A stretch of 64,000 bases of DNA from Cellulomonas sp. 73-92 (GCF_001898175.1 NZ_MKTH01000012.1:119041-183040); one strand, 5' to 3'. Positions 26,598-35,955 are shown, counted from the first letter of the stretch. Numbers and translations: made by a program. Notes: generated by a model from the letters alone, not told the origin.

Positions 26598-27452
26598 ATG
26601 GACGTCCGCAGGTTCGCGCTCTGGCGCCGGTCGCCGGACCTGGAGCCGTACGTCGCGCCGGCCGTCGAGCAGGCGGGCTTCTCGCGACTGTGGATCGGCA
26701 CCTCGCCGGGCAGCCTCGCCAGCGCCGAGGAGGCGCTGGCCACGACGACGACGCTGCGGGTGGCCAGCGGCATCGTCAACATCTGGCGGGACGACGCGCC
26801 GACCGTCGCGGCGTCGTTCCACCGGATCGAGGAGCGCTTCCCGGGACGGTTCCTGCTCGGCCTCGGCACCGGGCACCCGGAGTCCACCCCCGACTGGTCC
26901 AAGCCCTACGAGTCGATGTCGCGCTACCTCGACGCGCTCGACGAGCTGGGCGTCCCGCCCGAGCGGCGCGTCCTGGCGGCCCTCGGGCCGCGCATGCTCA
27001 CCCTCGCGAAGGACCGCGCCGCGGGGGCGCACCCCTACCTCGTCACGCCGGGGCACACCGCGCTGGCGCGGGGCATCCTCGGGCCGGACCGGCTGCTGGC
27101 GCCGGAGCACAAGGTGGTGCTCGTCGCGGACCCGGCGCGCGCCCGCGCCATCGGCCGCCCGAAGGTCGCCACGCCGTACCTCGGCCTGGTCAACTACCGG
27201 AACAACCTGCGCCGCCTCGGCTTCACCGACGAGGACCTGGCCGACGAGGGCAGCGACCGGCTGATCGACGCGCTCGTGGCGCACGGCACGCCGGGCACGG
27301 TCGCCGACCGGCTCGCCCAGCACCTCGACGAGGGGGCCGACGAGGTCGCGGTCCAGCTGCTGACCCCCAGCCCGGACGACGACCTGCGCCCCTGGCTCGC
27401 CACGCTGACCGAGGCGCTGCGGGACTACGACGCTGAGGTCCCCGAGGCCTGA
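26598..27452 (+). CDS. LLM-class F420-dependent oxidoreductase
   Basis: A 284-aa TIM-barrel luciferase-like monooxygenase. The typical opening is VEQAGFSRLWIG, then TTLRVASGIVNIW, the substrate/cofactor segment RFLLGLGTGHPE, and the closing GTPGTVADRLAQHLDEGADEV. The short length and motif order resemble the TIGR03620 subgroup, thought to use F420. The ATG follows GGGAGGATCGCC. A strong inverted repeat downstream marks the end of the transcript. The natural substrate is unknown. Confidence 0.82.
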   Translation: MDVRRFALWRRSPDLEPYVAPAVEQAGFSRLWIGTSPGSLASAEEALATTTTLRVASGIVNIWRDDAPTVAASFHRIEERFPGRFLLGLGTGHPESTPDWSKPYESMSRYLDALDELGVPPERRVLAALGPRMLTLAKDRAAGAHPYLVTPGHTALARGILGPDRLLAPEHKVVLVADPARARAIGRPKVATPYLGLVNYRNNLRRLGFTDEDLADEGSDRLIDALVAHGTPGTVADRLAQHLDEGADEVAVQLLTPSPDDDLRPWLATLTEALRDYDAEVPEA

Positions 27453-27487
27453 GGGAGCCTGAGCTCCGTCCCGGCACCTGGGACGAC

Positions 27488-27528
27488 GGCGGGGCGGCCC
27501 GGGACCGGAAGGCCCGGACCGCCCCGCC
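27488..27528. terminator. Bidirectional terminator
   Basis: Arms 27488-27503 and 27513-27528 give a 16-bp GC-rich stem with one mismatch and a 9-base loop. It sits in the 88-base gap between two convergent genes, which fits termination from both sides. Confidence 0.82.
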
Positions 27529-27540
27529 GTTCCTCGGTGC

Positions 27541-29853
27541 TCAGGAGGCCAGGTGGTGCGCCTGCCGGAGCAGCGCCGTGGCCTGGGCCGAGAGCGACGT
27601 GAGCGTGCCGTGCGAGGGTGCTCTGCCGGCCGCGGCCGCGGCGAGCACCTCCTTGATCTGCCCGGCGACGCGGTCGCGGTGGTCGGCCAGACCGGTGAGG
27701 GCCTGCTCGGTCAGCCTGAACCGGCTGTCGTCCGCGGCGGAGCCGCTCGCCAGCGCCCGGGACTCGGCGAGGAGCGTGTCGGTCCCGAACGTGCCCACCG
27801 AGGAGTTGAGCTGGTGGTACAGCCCCACCAGGTCGCCGACGCCCGTGAGCGACCTCGGCGCCGAGGCGAGCGCGGCGGCCACGACGGTGCCGTCGCTGGT
27901 GTAGCTGTCCGACAGCCCGGTCAGGTGCAGCAGGGTCGGGCGCAGGTCGGTCTCCTCGACCCACGTGCCCTTGCGGCTGGCCTGCGGGATCGTGAGGGTC
28001 GAGTTCGGGTCGTGCGCCTCGTTGCCCTCGGCCGGCTGCGGGCCGTCGACGCCCCTGACCGCCACTCCCTTGCCCGCGAACGCGGCCCAGGTGATGTCGA
28101 TGTTGGGCGAGTAGTAGCCGTGGTTCCAGCCGTAGGAGGGGTTGACGGAGACGTTGGCCCCGGTCGTCGAGAAGTAGTAGTCGGGGACCGGGAACATCGT
28201 GTACGTCGGGGTGCGCAGCGGGTCGTTGGTCTGCATGTGCAGGATCCGCTGCTCCACGGCGCCGGCCTGGTACGTGACGACGTGCTCGCCCTGCACGCCG
28301 CTGAACGGGTTGTCGGCCGTCATCGCGGCGGTGTCGCGCTCGAGCTGGCGCGTCGTGGGATCGGCCGGGGCGGGCCGCCCGTGCACGTAGATCGAGGCGC
28401 CCTGCGGCTCAAGGTCGTACGTCGCGGTGGCGCTGGCCGTCGTGGCGAGCAGCCCGGGCAGGTTGGCCTGCAGCTCGCCGACCTGGCCCACGGCGTAGGA
28501 GCACGGCACCGTCACACCGTCGCAGCCCGCCGGGGTGGGCGTCGAGGCGCGGCCGGCGTTGGCGCCGGAGAACTGGTCGTTCTCCTCGGCGCCGATGAGG
28601 AACACGGTGTTGGCCGGCGTGATGCCGTCCGCCTGGAGGCGCTCGAAGAACTGCTGGAACGCCTGGTCGTACGCCTTGGCGTTGGAGACGTAGCAGGCGT
28701 CGCCGGGGCCGACGGCCTTGCCCGACGAGGTCGCGGACGCCGTCGTGCACGCGGTCGAGCTCCACGCCTTCTTCTCGTGGAGGTCGGAGATGTAGCCGTA
28801 GGTGACGGGGATGCCCGCCTCCTGCATGTCAGCGAGGTAGGCGAGGCTCTGCGTCGCCGACGGGCTGAAGCCCGGGAAGCCCGGATGGTTGGACAGGTAC
28901 TGCCCGTTGATCTGGGCGCCCTGCTCGTCGACCAGGTTGCCGGCGGCGTTCGTCACGGCGTAGCCGTTGCGCGAGACGTTCGGCGTCCCGGCGCCCAGCG
29001 CCGGGGCGACGTACTTGGCGCCGAACAGGGCCTTGAAGCCCGCGTACCCGCCGGGCTCGGTAGGCAGCGCGTCCGGCCTCGCGTTCGGCGACTCGCAGGG
29101 CGCGGCGCCCTGCGCGCAGTGCACCGCGACGCCGATGTAGTCGGCGACCTCGGCGTCCTTGTAGGGGTCCTTGTCGGCGTTGAGCTGCGCCACCTCGGGC
29201 GAGCCCGCGCCGAACACCGTGGTGATGTCCTGCTTCGTGTTCTCCAGCACCATGTTGGCGGTCGAGAAGTCGCCCACCGAGCAGCCGGCGCGCGTGAACG
29301 GCACCCACGGTGCCGGGGCGGCCTGGCCCGAGCCGGTCGCCGGGACCGTCGCCGAGTAGGTCATGGTCGGCGCCGTGTCGTGGCCGGCGCTCGGGGTGGC
29401 GGCCGTGTCGACGGCGGGGCTGGTCCAGTAGGCGAACGACGTCGCCGGGTCGGTGGTCCCGTCCGGGTTGTACGTCCGGTAGGAGTTGCTCAGCGGCTGG
29501 CCGTGGCGGTCGCCGTAGAGCCCGGTGTAGATCGACAGCGAGTCGTCCGCGGTGTGGGCGATCATCGGCGCGTGCACGTTGGAGAAGACGGTGCCGTACT
29601 GCTCGAGGAAGCTCAGCAGGTGCGGCATCTGCTCCAGGTCGGAGGGAACGTTCGGGTTGTCCCGTGCGAAGTGCACGTTGTCGAACACCAGGCTGATGAC
29701 GTGCTGCACACCGTTGCCGAGCCGGCAGTCGCCGGCGGCCTGCGACGCCGCGGCCTGGCCCGGGCTCGCGGCCGCGGGCAGCGTGCCCGCGGTCGCCCCC
29801 CCGAGCACGAGTGCGGTCGTCGCCGTGACGGCGAGATGGCGCTTGAGGCCCAT
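27541..29853 (-). CDS. Secreted alkaline-phosphatase-superfamily-like protein
   Basis: A 770-aa exported protein. The signal peptide has the basic start MGLKRH, a hydrophobic core and cleavage after PAAA. The mature part has the arrangement of phosphodiesterase/sulfatase-superfamily enzymes: an early metal-site strand SLVFDNVHF, the nucleophile-like region DDSLSIYTGLYGDRHG, and later a TVFLIGAEENDQF strand near the second metal site. Cysteine pairs suggest disulfides. I cannot assign all metal ligands, so catalytic competence is unproven. The ATG at 29853 follows GGAGGT and starts the signal peptide. It is transcribed alone between a terminator and the GH10 gene. Confidence 0.62.
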   Translation of the reverse strand: MGLKRHLAVTATTALVLGGATAGTLPAAASPGQAAASQAAGDCRLGNGVQHVISLVFDNVHFARDNPNVPSDLEQMPHLLSFLEQYGTVFSNVHAPMIAHTADDSLSIYTGLYGDRHGQPLSNSYRTYNPDGTTDPATSFAYWTSPAVDTAATPSAGHDTAPTMTYSATVPATGSGQAAPAPWVPFTRAGCSVGDFSTANMVLENTKQDITTVFGAGSPEVAQLNADKDPYKDAEVADYIGVAVHCAQGAAPCESPNARPDALPTEPGGYAGFKALFGAKYVAPALGAGTPNVSRNGYAVTNAAGNLVDEQGAQINGQYLSNHPGFPGFSPSATQSLAYLADMQEAGIPVTYGYISDLHEKKAWSSTACTTASATSSGKAVGPGDACYVSNAKAYDQAFQQFFERLQADGITPANTVFLIGAEENDQFSGANAGRASTPTPAGCDGVTVPCSYAVGQVGELQANLPGLLATTASATATYDLEPQGASIYVHGRPAPADPTTRQLERDTAAMTADNPFSGVQGEHVVTYQAGAVEQRILHMQTNDPLRTPTYTMFPVPDYYFSTTGANVSVNPSYGWNHGYYSPNIDITWAAFAGKGVAVRGVDGPQPAEGNEAHDPNSTLTIPQASRKGTWVEETDLRPTLLHLTGLSDSYTSDGTVVAAALASAPRSLTGVGDLVGLYHQLNSSVGTFGTDTLLAESRALASGSAADDSRFRLTEQALTGLADHRDRVAGQIKEVLAAAAAGRAPSHGTLTSLSAQATALLRQAHHLAS

Positions 29854-29873
29854 GCCTACCTCCATGGTCGGAT

Positions 29874-29901
29874 CGGTGCGGACCGGCGCTGCTCCGCACC
29901 G
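29874..29901. repeat. 9-bp inverted repeat before the secreted protein gene
   Basis: CGGTGCGGA and TCCGCACCG are perfectly complementary around a 10-base spacer, 21-48 bases upstream of the start codon at 29853. It could be an operator or a 5' UTR hairpin. Confidence 0.45.
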
Positions 29902-29998
29902 GCCGCCCATGCGACCGTATCGAGGGGACGCCGCGTCAGAAACCTCCGGCAGGTGTCCGGCAGACCACGGTTGGGTAAAGCACCCGGACCCGGACCCG

Positions 29999-31267
29999 TC
30001 AGGACAGGCGCGCCTCGGCGACGGGCGTCCCCGCGGCCAGCGTGACCTCGGCCGACGAGCCGGCGGCGGTCACGGTGTAGTCGCCGAGGAAGGCGTCGAG
30101 CGTGAACCGACCGGCGTCGTCGGTCCGCACGGTGGTCTCCGGCAGCCACCACTCGCCCTTGACGTGCGCGTGCAGCGCGTCGTACGCGGGTTTGGCGGTG
30201 CCGTCCCGGCGGACGAGCCCGGCGGGTGCGCCGAGCCATGAGCCGTCGTCGGTGAGGCCCCAGTAGGTGACCGCCTGCACCGCGGGGTGTGCGAGCAGCG
30301 TGCGGTAGTGCCGCACGAGCTCGTCGGCCTGGCGCTCCTCGCCCTGCGGCGTCGTGGGCCAGTCCGGCACCTGGTAGTCGTTGAGGTCGTCGATCTCGGG
30401 CGGCATCAGGTGACCCGACACGAGGGTCGTCTCGGTCCAGTGCAGCGGCAGGCCGAAGCGGGCGAACCGCTCGAGGATGCGCTGCGTCTTCTCCTCGCCC
30501 CAGTAGCCCTGGTGCATGTGCGACTGGAGGCCGAGCGCGTCGATGCGGACACCCGCCTCGAGGCACTCCTCGACGAGCCGCTCGTACCGCTCGGAGAGGT
30601 CGAAGTCGTTGAGCAGCAGGGTGGTGCCGGGGTTGGCGGCGCGCGCCGTGTCGAACGCCAGGCGGACCATGCCGAGGCGCCCCTCGCGCCGCGCCAGCCG
30701 CGTGACGGCGTTCTCCTCGGCGGTGAACACCGGCAGGATGACGACCTCGTTGATCGCGTCCCAGGTGTCGACGAGGCCGGCGAAGTCGGTGACGTCGCGC
30801 GTGATGCGGGCCCGCAGCGCGGCCTCGACCTCGTCGTCGGACAGCGGCAGCAGCCACTGCGGCGCCTGCGTGTGCCAGGCGAGCGGGTGCCCCTTGAGCG
30901 CGACGCCCCGGTCGCGGAACCACCGGGCACCCCGCAGCAGGCGGGCGGTGTCCGGCCGCCCCCGCTCGGGCTCGAACCGGCGCCAGTAGAACGGCAGGGT
31001 CGCGGTGTTGAACAGGTCGAGCCACAGCTCCGCGAGCCGCGCGAGGTGGTGGTGCGCGCCGCCGCCGTCGGGGCCCGCCTCCGGCTCGTCGTTCGCGAGC
31101 GCGACGAGGTCGAAGCCGATGTTGCCGAAGGTGAACGCGTGCCGGCGCTGCGCGACCGTGACCTCGGCACCCGCGAGGGGCCGGCCGTCCGCGCCGGTCA
31201 CCGTCACGTCGGTCCGGGCCGTGCGGTGGGCGAGCTCGGCGGGGCAGCGGACGACGACCTCGGGCAC
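29999..31267 (-). CDS. GH10 endo-1,4-beta-xylanase, cytoplasmic
   Basis: A 422-aa glycoside hydrolase family 10 enzyme. Substrate-contact GHPLAWHTQAP, the general acid Glu174 in DTWDAINE, the DFDL strand, QSHMHQGYW, and the nucleophile Glu279 in HWTETTL (usually TELD) are all present. A beta-sandwich-like segment (VTVTGADGRPLAGAEVTV) precedes the barrel, and another follows (TTVRTDDAGRFTLDAF), resembling carboxypeptidase-regulatory folds. No signal peptide, so it should cut imported xylo-oligosaccharides. GTG start after GAAGGAAC, 25 bases behind the LacI gene, so the two form an operon. Confidence 0.87.
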   Translation of the reverse strand: MPEVVVRCPAELAHRTARTDVTVTGADGRPLAGAEVTVAQRRHAFTFGNIGFDLVALANDEPEAGPDGGGAHHHLARLAELWLDLFNTATLPFYWRRFEPERGRPDTARLLRGARWFRDRGVALKGHPLAWHTQAPQWLLPLSDDEVEAALRARITRDVTDFAGLVDTWDAINEVVILPVFTAEENAVTRLARREGRLGMVRLAFDTARAANPGTTLLLNDFDLSERYERLVEECLEAGVRIDALGLQSHMHQGYWGEEKTQRILERFARFGLPLHWTETTLVSGHLMPPEIDDLNDYQVPDWPTTPQGEERQADELVRHYRTLLAHPAVQAVTYWGLTDDGSWLGAPAGLVRRDGTAKPAYDALHAHVKGEWWLPETTVRTDDAGRFTLDAFLGDYTVTAAGSSAEVTLAAGTPVAEARLS

Positions 31268-31292
31268 GAGCGTTCCTTCGGGGCGCGGACGG

Positions 31293-32288
31293 TCAGAGGT
31301 GGGCGCTCGAGCCGCGGCGCACGAGCGAGACGGGGAGCCGCACGTGCCGGGACTCCGGCTCGGGGCCGTCGAGGAGTGCCAGCAGCAGGCGGATCGCCTC
31401 CGCCCCCATCCGCTGCAGCGGCTGCTGCACGGTGGTCAGCGGCGGAGTCGACTGCGCGGAGTCCGGGATGTCGTCGAACCCGACGACCGACAGGTCGCGC
31501 GGCACCTCGATGTCCATCTGGCGCGCGACGTCGATGATGCCGAGGGCCGAGAGGTCGTTCGCGGCGAAGATCGCGGTCGGGCGGTCGGCCAGCGACAGCA
31601 GCTCCGCGGCGGGAGCGTGGGACTCCTCGCGGCTGTAGGACCCGATCCGGATGAGGCCCTCGTCCGCCGGCATGCCCGCGTCGGCGAGCGCCTTGCGGTA
31701 GCCCGCCTCGCGCAGCCGGGAGGACTCGAGGTCCGGGCGGCCGGCAAGGAACCCGATGCGCGTGTGCCCGAGCTCCAGCAGGTGCTGGGTCGCCAGGACG
31801 CCGCCGGTGAAGTTGTCGGAGTCGACGGTCGGCAGCCCGAGCGGGCCGGCGTGCGGGTCGATGGCGACGACCGGGATGTCGGAGTCCGCGTCCATGACGG
31901 TGGGGGTGACCATGATCGCCGCGTCGATGAGCGTGCCGGACAGCCGGGACAGGTACCGCCGCTCCCACCCGACGCCGCCGCCACGCCGCGCGCCGGTGTA
32001 GGCGAGCAGGTCGTACTGGGTCTCCTCGAGCACCGTGGCGGCGCCCTTGAGGATCTCGGCGCTGAACGGCTCGAAGCCGGCGACGAGGACACCGATGACG
32101 TACGTCTTGTGGGAGCGCAGGCTGCGCGCGACGAGGCTGCCCTCGTAGCCGAGGTCGTCGATGACGGAGTTGACGCGCGAGTACGTCTCGCGTGCTACGC
32201 CGTCACGCGAGTTGATCACCTTCGACACGGTCGACACCGAGACGCCCGCGGCTCTGGCGACGTCGGTGATCGTGACCCGTTGAGCCAC
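31293..32288 (-). CDS. LacI-family repressor of the xylan locus
   Basis: A 331-aa regulator. The N-terminal HTH is VTITDVARAAGVSVSTVSKVIN, one residue after the GTG start. The hinge and periplasmic-binding-like domain follow, with SYVIGVLVAGFEPF-type strands and DLSVVGFDDIPDS near the end. It should bind the palindromes seen in the divergent gap and respond to a xylo-oligosaccharide. It is transcribed with the GH10 gene and divergently from the ABC importer. The GTG start is chosen because it directly precedes the HTH; no good ribosome site is seen, so the mRNA may be leaderless or weakly translated. Confidence 0.85.
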   Translation of the reverse strand: MAQRVTITDVARAAGVSVSTVSKVINSRDGVARETYSRVNSVIDDLGYEGSLVARSLRSHKTYVIGVLVAGFEPFSAEILKGAATVLEETQYDLLAYTGARRGGGVGWERRYLSRLSGTLIDAAIMVTPTVMDADSDIPVVAIDPHAGPLGLPTVDSDNFTGGVLATQHLLELGHTRIGFLAGRPDLESSRLREAGYRKALADAGMPADEGLIRIGSYSREESHAPAAELLSLADRPTAIFAANDLSALGIIDVARQMDIEVPRDLSVVGFDDIPDSAQSTPPLTTVQQPLQRMGAEAIRLLLALLDGPEPESRHVRLPVSLVRRGSSAHL

Positions 32289-32312
32289 GGCGGCAGCATA
32301 AACCCAGGAGAA

Positions 32313-32326
32313 CGTTGTCGATAACG
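32313..32326. promoter_or_regulatory. LacI-type operator 1
   Basis: CGTTGTCGATAACG is a near-perfect palindrome with central CG, the form bound by LacI-family repressors. It lies 24 bases before the repressor's start codon, which suits autoregulation. Confidence 0.72.
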
Positions 32327-32448
32327 ATTGCCCAGCGGACGGGCCTGCGCGCGCGTCGCGGGCCGCGGTGGCGTGCACACGCTACGCCCGGCGGCTGTGC
32401 CACGGCCGTGTGACATCCCGGCGGGGGTGGTGCGACACGTGGCTAAAT

Positions 32449-32462
32449 CGTTATCGAGAACG
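32449..32462. promoter_or_regulatory. LacI-type operator 2
   Basis: CGTTATCGAGAACG, the same palindrome form, ends one base before a TTGACA -35 box at 32464-32469 that reads toward the importer genes. A half-site CGTTTTCG follows at 32471. Repressor here would block polymerase. The rest of this 393-base gap holds no gene. Confidence 0.72.
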
Positions 32463-32463
32463 T

Positions 32464-32493
32464 TTGACATCGTTTTCGACGGGGGTGCACTCT
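32464..32493 (+). promoter_or_regulatory. Candidate promoter of the sugar ABC operon
   Basis: TTGACA is a consensus -35 box. A weak -10 (CACTCT, 32488-32493) follows at 18 bases. It is flanked by LacI-type operator sequence. About 190 bases of leader separate it from the start codon. Confidence 0.45.
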
Positions 32494-32681
32494 GGCGCCG
32501 TCGGACCCCGAACACCCGTCATCGGCGACGCAGGTCGGCGATGGCGGTCGCGTACGGCGGCGCGACACTGGTTCAAGGTCAGAGGGCAAGGTGCCCGGGT
32601 GCCTGTCGTCGTTGCCGGGATCACCCGGAACGGGCGGTCGCCGGCTTGTCTGTCAGGGTCTCAACGAGGAGGACAGATCTG

Positions 32682-34019
32682 ATGAATACGAGGAAGTCCC
32701 TTGCGATCACGGCCGTTGCGGCCGTGGCCGCGCTCGGGCTTGCCGCGTGCAGCTCCGGCGGGGGCACCACCCCCACCACCGGCGCCACCGGCGGCGGTGC
32801 CCAGACCAGCGCGCCCCCGGCCGACTACACGGCCACGCTGACGCTGTGGGAGAACAACACGACCGGCAAGGGTCCGCAGTTCTGGGCGGACACCATCGCC
32901 GCGTACAAGAAGGTGCACCCGAACGTCACCATCAACCTCCAGCCGGTGCAGAACGAGGACCTCGACGGCAAGCTGCAGACCGCGCTCAACGGTGGCAACG
33001 CGCCTGACATCTTCCTGCAGCGTGGTGGCGGCAAGCTCGCCGCGATGGCCGACGCCGGGTTCGTCGCGGACATCACCAACGCGATCGACGCCAACACCAA
33101 GGCGGCCATCCCCGCCTCGGCGTTCGCGGCCGACACGTACAAGGACAAGATCTACGCGGTCCCGATGACCGTGCTGCCCGGCGGGTTCTTCTACAGCAAG
33201 GACCTGTTCCAGAAGGCCGGCATCACCGACACGCCCAAGACGCTCGCGGACCTCAACGACGCCGTCACGAAGCTCAAGGCGTCTGGCGTCGCCCCGGTCG
33301 CCCTCGGCGCCAAGGACGCGTGGCCGGCTGCGCACTGGTGGTACTGGTTCGCCCTGCGCGAGTGCTCGGAGCAGACGCTCAACACGGCTGCCGACACCGC
33401 CAACCTGTCCGACCCGTGCTTCCTCAAGGCCGGTCAGGACCTGCAGGCCTTCGCCGCCACCAAGCCGTTCAACGACGGCTTCCTGACGACGTCCGCCCAG
33501 CAGGGCGCCGGCTCGTCGGCCGGTCTCGTGGCGAACCACAAGGCCGCCATGGAGCTCATGGGTGCCTGGGACCCGGGCGTGATCGGCTCCCTGACGCCGG
33601 ACCAGAAGAACCTGCCGGACCTCGGCTTCTTCCCGTTCCCGTCGGTCCCCGGTGGCGCCGGTGACCCCACGGCCATGATGGGTGGTCTGGACGCCTTCTC
33701 CTGCTCGGCCAAGGCCCCGCAGCCGGCGTGCACCGACTTCCTGAACTTCCTGGCGACGGACGCCATCCAGGAGTCGTACTCCACCGCCGCCTCGGCGCCG
33801 CCCGCGTCGAGCAAGGCCGCCGCTGCCGTCACCGACCCGGTGCTGCAGAGCGTCATGTCCTACAACCAGAAGGCCGCCTACGTGTCGCAGTGGCTGGACA
33901 CGCGTCTCGGCCAGAACATCGGCAACGCCCTCAACACCGGCGTCGTCGACATGCTCGCCGGCAAGGGCGACCCCGCCAGCATCATCAAGGCGGCGTCCAA
34001 CGCCGCAGCGAAGGGCTGA
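32682..34019 (+). CDS. Sugar ABC transporter substrate-binding lipoprotein
   Basis: A 445-aa lipoprotein with signal peptide and lipobox LAAC, anchored through Cys23, then a Gly/Thr-rich linker. The binding domain is of the carbohydrate-uptake-1 type, with strand YTATLTLWENN, LDGKLQTALNGGNAPDIFLQ, the trans-domain segment KDKIYAVPMTVLPGGFFYSKDLF, and late GAAEL-like ELMGAWDPG. Xylanase and xylosidase genes around it suggest xylo-oligosaccharides as ligand. ATG after GAGGAGGAC. It is followed by two permease genes; no ATPase gene is in the locus, so a shared MsiK-type ATPase probably serves it. Confidence 0.87.
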   Translation: MNTRKSLAITAVAAVAALGLAACSSGGGTTPTTGATGGGAQTSAPPADYTATLTLWENNTTGKGPQFWADTIAAYKKVHPNVTINLQPVQNEDLDGKLQTALNGGNAPDIFLQRGGGKLAAMADAGFVADITNAIDANTKAAIPASAFAADTYKDKIYAVPMTVLPGGFFYSKDLFQKAGITDTPKTLADLNDAVTKLKASGVAPVALGAKDAWPAAHWWYWFALRECSEQTLNTAADTANLSDPCFLKAGQDLQAFAATKPFNDGFLTTSAQQGAGSSAGLVANHKAAMELMGAWDPGVIGSLTPDQKNLPDLGFFPFPSVPGGAGDPTAMMGGLDAFSCSAKAPQPACTDFLNFLATDAIQESYSTAASAPPASSKAAAAVTDPVLQSVMSYNQKAAYVSQWLDTRLGQNIGNALNTGVVDMLAGKGDPASIIKAASNAAAKG

Positions 34020-34030
34020 GCTGAAGCACC

Positions 34031-35071
34031 ATGACTGATTCCACTCGCGAGACCGCACCCGTCGTGGTGACCTCGCCTGTGAATCTCTCGACGGACGGGG
34101 GCGGCGCCTCGACGCTGCCCCCGTCCGGGCTTGCCCGGCGTCGCCGCCGCAGTGGCGGCGGCTCCGGTTTGGCGGCCCGTCTGGAGATCGCAGGGCTCGC
34201 AGCACCCGCAGTGGTCATCTTCCTGACCTTCGTGATCCTGCCGGTGTTCATGGCCGCCTACTACGGCTTCTACAAGTGGAAGGGCTACGGCAAACCGACC
34301 GACTTCGCCGGCTTCCACAACTACGTCGTCATCTTCCAGGACCCGCTGTTCCACGGTGCCCTGATCCACAACCTCGAGATCGTGGTGCTCTCCCTGGTGT
34401 TCCAGGGGCCGATCGCCATCATCTTCGCGCTGCTGCTCAACCGGAAGATGCGGGGCCAGTCGATCATCCGTGTGCTGATCTTCGTGCCCTACGTCATCTC
34501 CGAGGCCGTCGCCGGTATCGGGTGGAGCCTGCTGCTGGCGGGCAACGGTGCGTTCGACGCGCTCATGCGCGACCTGCACCTGAACTTCCTCGCGCGGGAC
34601 TGGCTGGCGAACCCGAGACTCGCCCTGTGGACCCTGATGATCATCCTCACGTGGAAGTACATCGGGTACGCGACGATCCTGTTCCTCGCCGGCCTGCAGG
34701 GCATCCCCGAGGAGCTCAACGAGGCGGCCGCGATCGACGGCGCCTCGTACTGGCAGGTGCAGCGGAGGATCACGCTGCCGCTGCTCGGCCCGACGATCCG
34801 CATCTGGGCGTTCCTGTCGATCATCGGCGCGCTCCAGCTGTTCGACATCGTCTACATCATCTGGGGCCAGTACGTCGCCTCGACGGCCGGCGTCTCCACG
34901 ATGGCGACCTACATGAACCAGAACGGCCGCATCTCGGGCAACTTCGGCTTCGGCAGCGCCGTCGCCGTGGTCATGTTCCTCATCTCGCTCGTCATCGCGC
35001 TCACCTACCAGCGCTTCGTCCTGCGCCGCGACACCGAAGGCGCGCTCACCGGGGGAGGGAGGACCCGATGA
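34031..35071 (+). CDS. Sugar ABC permease (MalF-type)
   Basis: A 346-aa inner-membrane protein with about six to seven helices and a long Ser/Gly/Arg-rich cytoplasmic N-terminus. The EAA loop that contacts the ATPase is ELNEAAAIDGASYWQVQRRI. Its partner MalG-type permease overlaps it by four bases. Start ATG 11 bases after the binding protein. Confidence 0.88.
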   Translation: MTDSTRETAPVVVTSPVNLSTDGGGASTLPPSGLARRRRRSGGGSGLAARLEIAGLAAPAVVIFLTFVILPVFMAAYYGFYKWKGYGKPTDFAGFHNYVVIFQDPLFHGALIHNLEIVVLSLVFQGPIAIIFALLLNRKMRGQSIIRVLIFVPYVISEAVAGIGWSLLLAGNGAFDALMRDLHLNFLARDWLANPRLALWTLMIILTWKYIGYATILFLAGLQGIPEELNEAAAIDGASYWQVQRRITLPLLGPTIRIWAFLSIIGALQLFDIVYIIWGQYVASTAGVSTMATYMNQNGRISGNFGFGSAVAVVMFLISLVIALTYQRFVLRRDTEGALTGGGRTR

Positions 35072-35955
35072 CCACCGTCGCCACGCTCGACGCCGCCGAG
35101 ATCCGTGCCCGTCGCAAGGCTGCCAAGTCCAAGGGCCTCAGCTGGGGCAACCCGGTGATCTACTTCGTCGCGCTGCTGTTCGTCGGCGTGATGGTCTCCC
35201 CGGTGCTGTACATCGTGATCGGCGGCTTCCGCACCAACTCGCAGATCACCGTCGACCCCGCCGGCTGGCCGCACCCCTGGGTGGCCCAGAACTACATCGA
35301 CGTGCTGAAGAACGGCGTCTTCTGGCGTTCGTTCGGCAACTCGACCTTCGCGGCGGTCGTCACGACCGCGGGCGTGGTCGCGCTCGGGCTCATGGTGAGC
35401 TTCGTGCTGGCCCGCTACCGGTTCCGCGGCAGCGGTGCGCTCTACACGCTGTTCGCGGCGGGCCTGATGTTCCCGATGGCGGTGGCGATCACGCCGCTGT
35501 ACATCCTCATCCGGACGCTGCACCTGATGAACAACCTCTTCGGCGTCATCCTGCCGGGCATCGCGTTCGCGCTCCCGGTGACGGTGATCATCCTGGTGCC
35601 GTTCCTCCGGGCCATCCCGTACGAGATCCAGGAGGCCGCCGAGATCGACGGCTGCGGCCGGCTCGGGTTCTTCTTCCGGATGGTGCTGCCGCTGTCGGTC
35701 CCGGGCGTCATCACCGTGGGGATCCTCGCGTTCATCGGCAGCTGGAACGGCTACCTGCTGCCGCTGTACATCCTCAACAACCAGTCGTCGCAGACGCTGC
35801 CGCTGACGGTCCAGACGTTCGCCTCCGGCCCGTACTCCGCCGACACGGCGAAGATCCTCGCGTTCACGTCGCTGGCGATGCTCCCCGCGCTCGGGTTCTT
35901 CAGCCTGTTCGAGCGGCGGATCGTCGGCGGCCTGACCGGGGCGGTCAAGGGCTGA
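35068..35955 (+). CDS. Sugar ABC permease (MalG-type)
   Basis: A 295-aa inner-membrane protein with six helices. The EAA loop is EIQEAAEIDGCGRLGFFFRM, and the C-terminal LFERRIVGGLTGAVKG end is typical of the CUT1 family. ATGA overlap with the MalF-type gene couples translation. A strong hairpin 8 bases after the stop codon ends the transcript. Confidence 0.9.
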   Translation: MTTVATLDAAEIRARRKAAKSKGLSWGNPVIYFVALLFVGVMVSPVLYIVIGGFRTNSQITVDPAGWPHPWVAQNYIDVLKNGVFWRSFGNSTFAAVVTTAGVVALGLMVSFVLARYRFRGSGALYTLFAAGLMFPMAVAITPLYILIRTLHLMNNLFGVILPGIAFALPVTVIILVPFLRAIPYEIQEAAEIDGCGRLGFFFRMVLPLSVPGVITVGILAFIGSWNGYLLPLYILNNQSSQTLPLTVQTFASGPYSADTAKILAFTSLAMLPALGFFSLFERRIVGGLTGAVKG

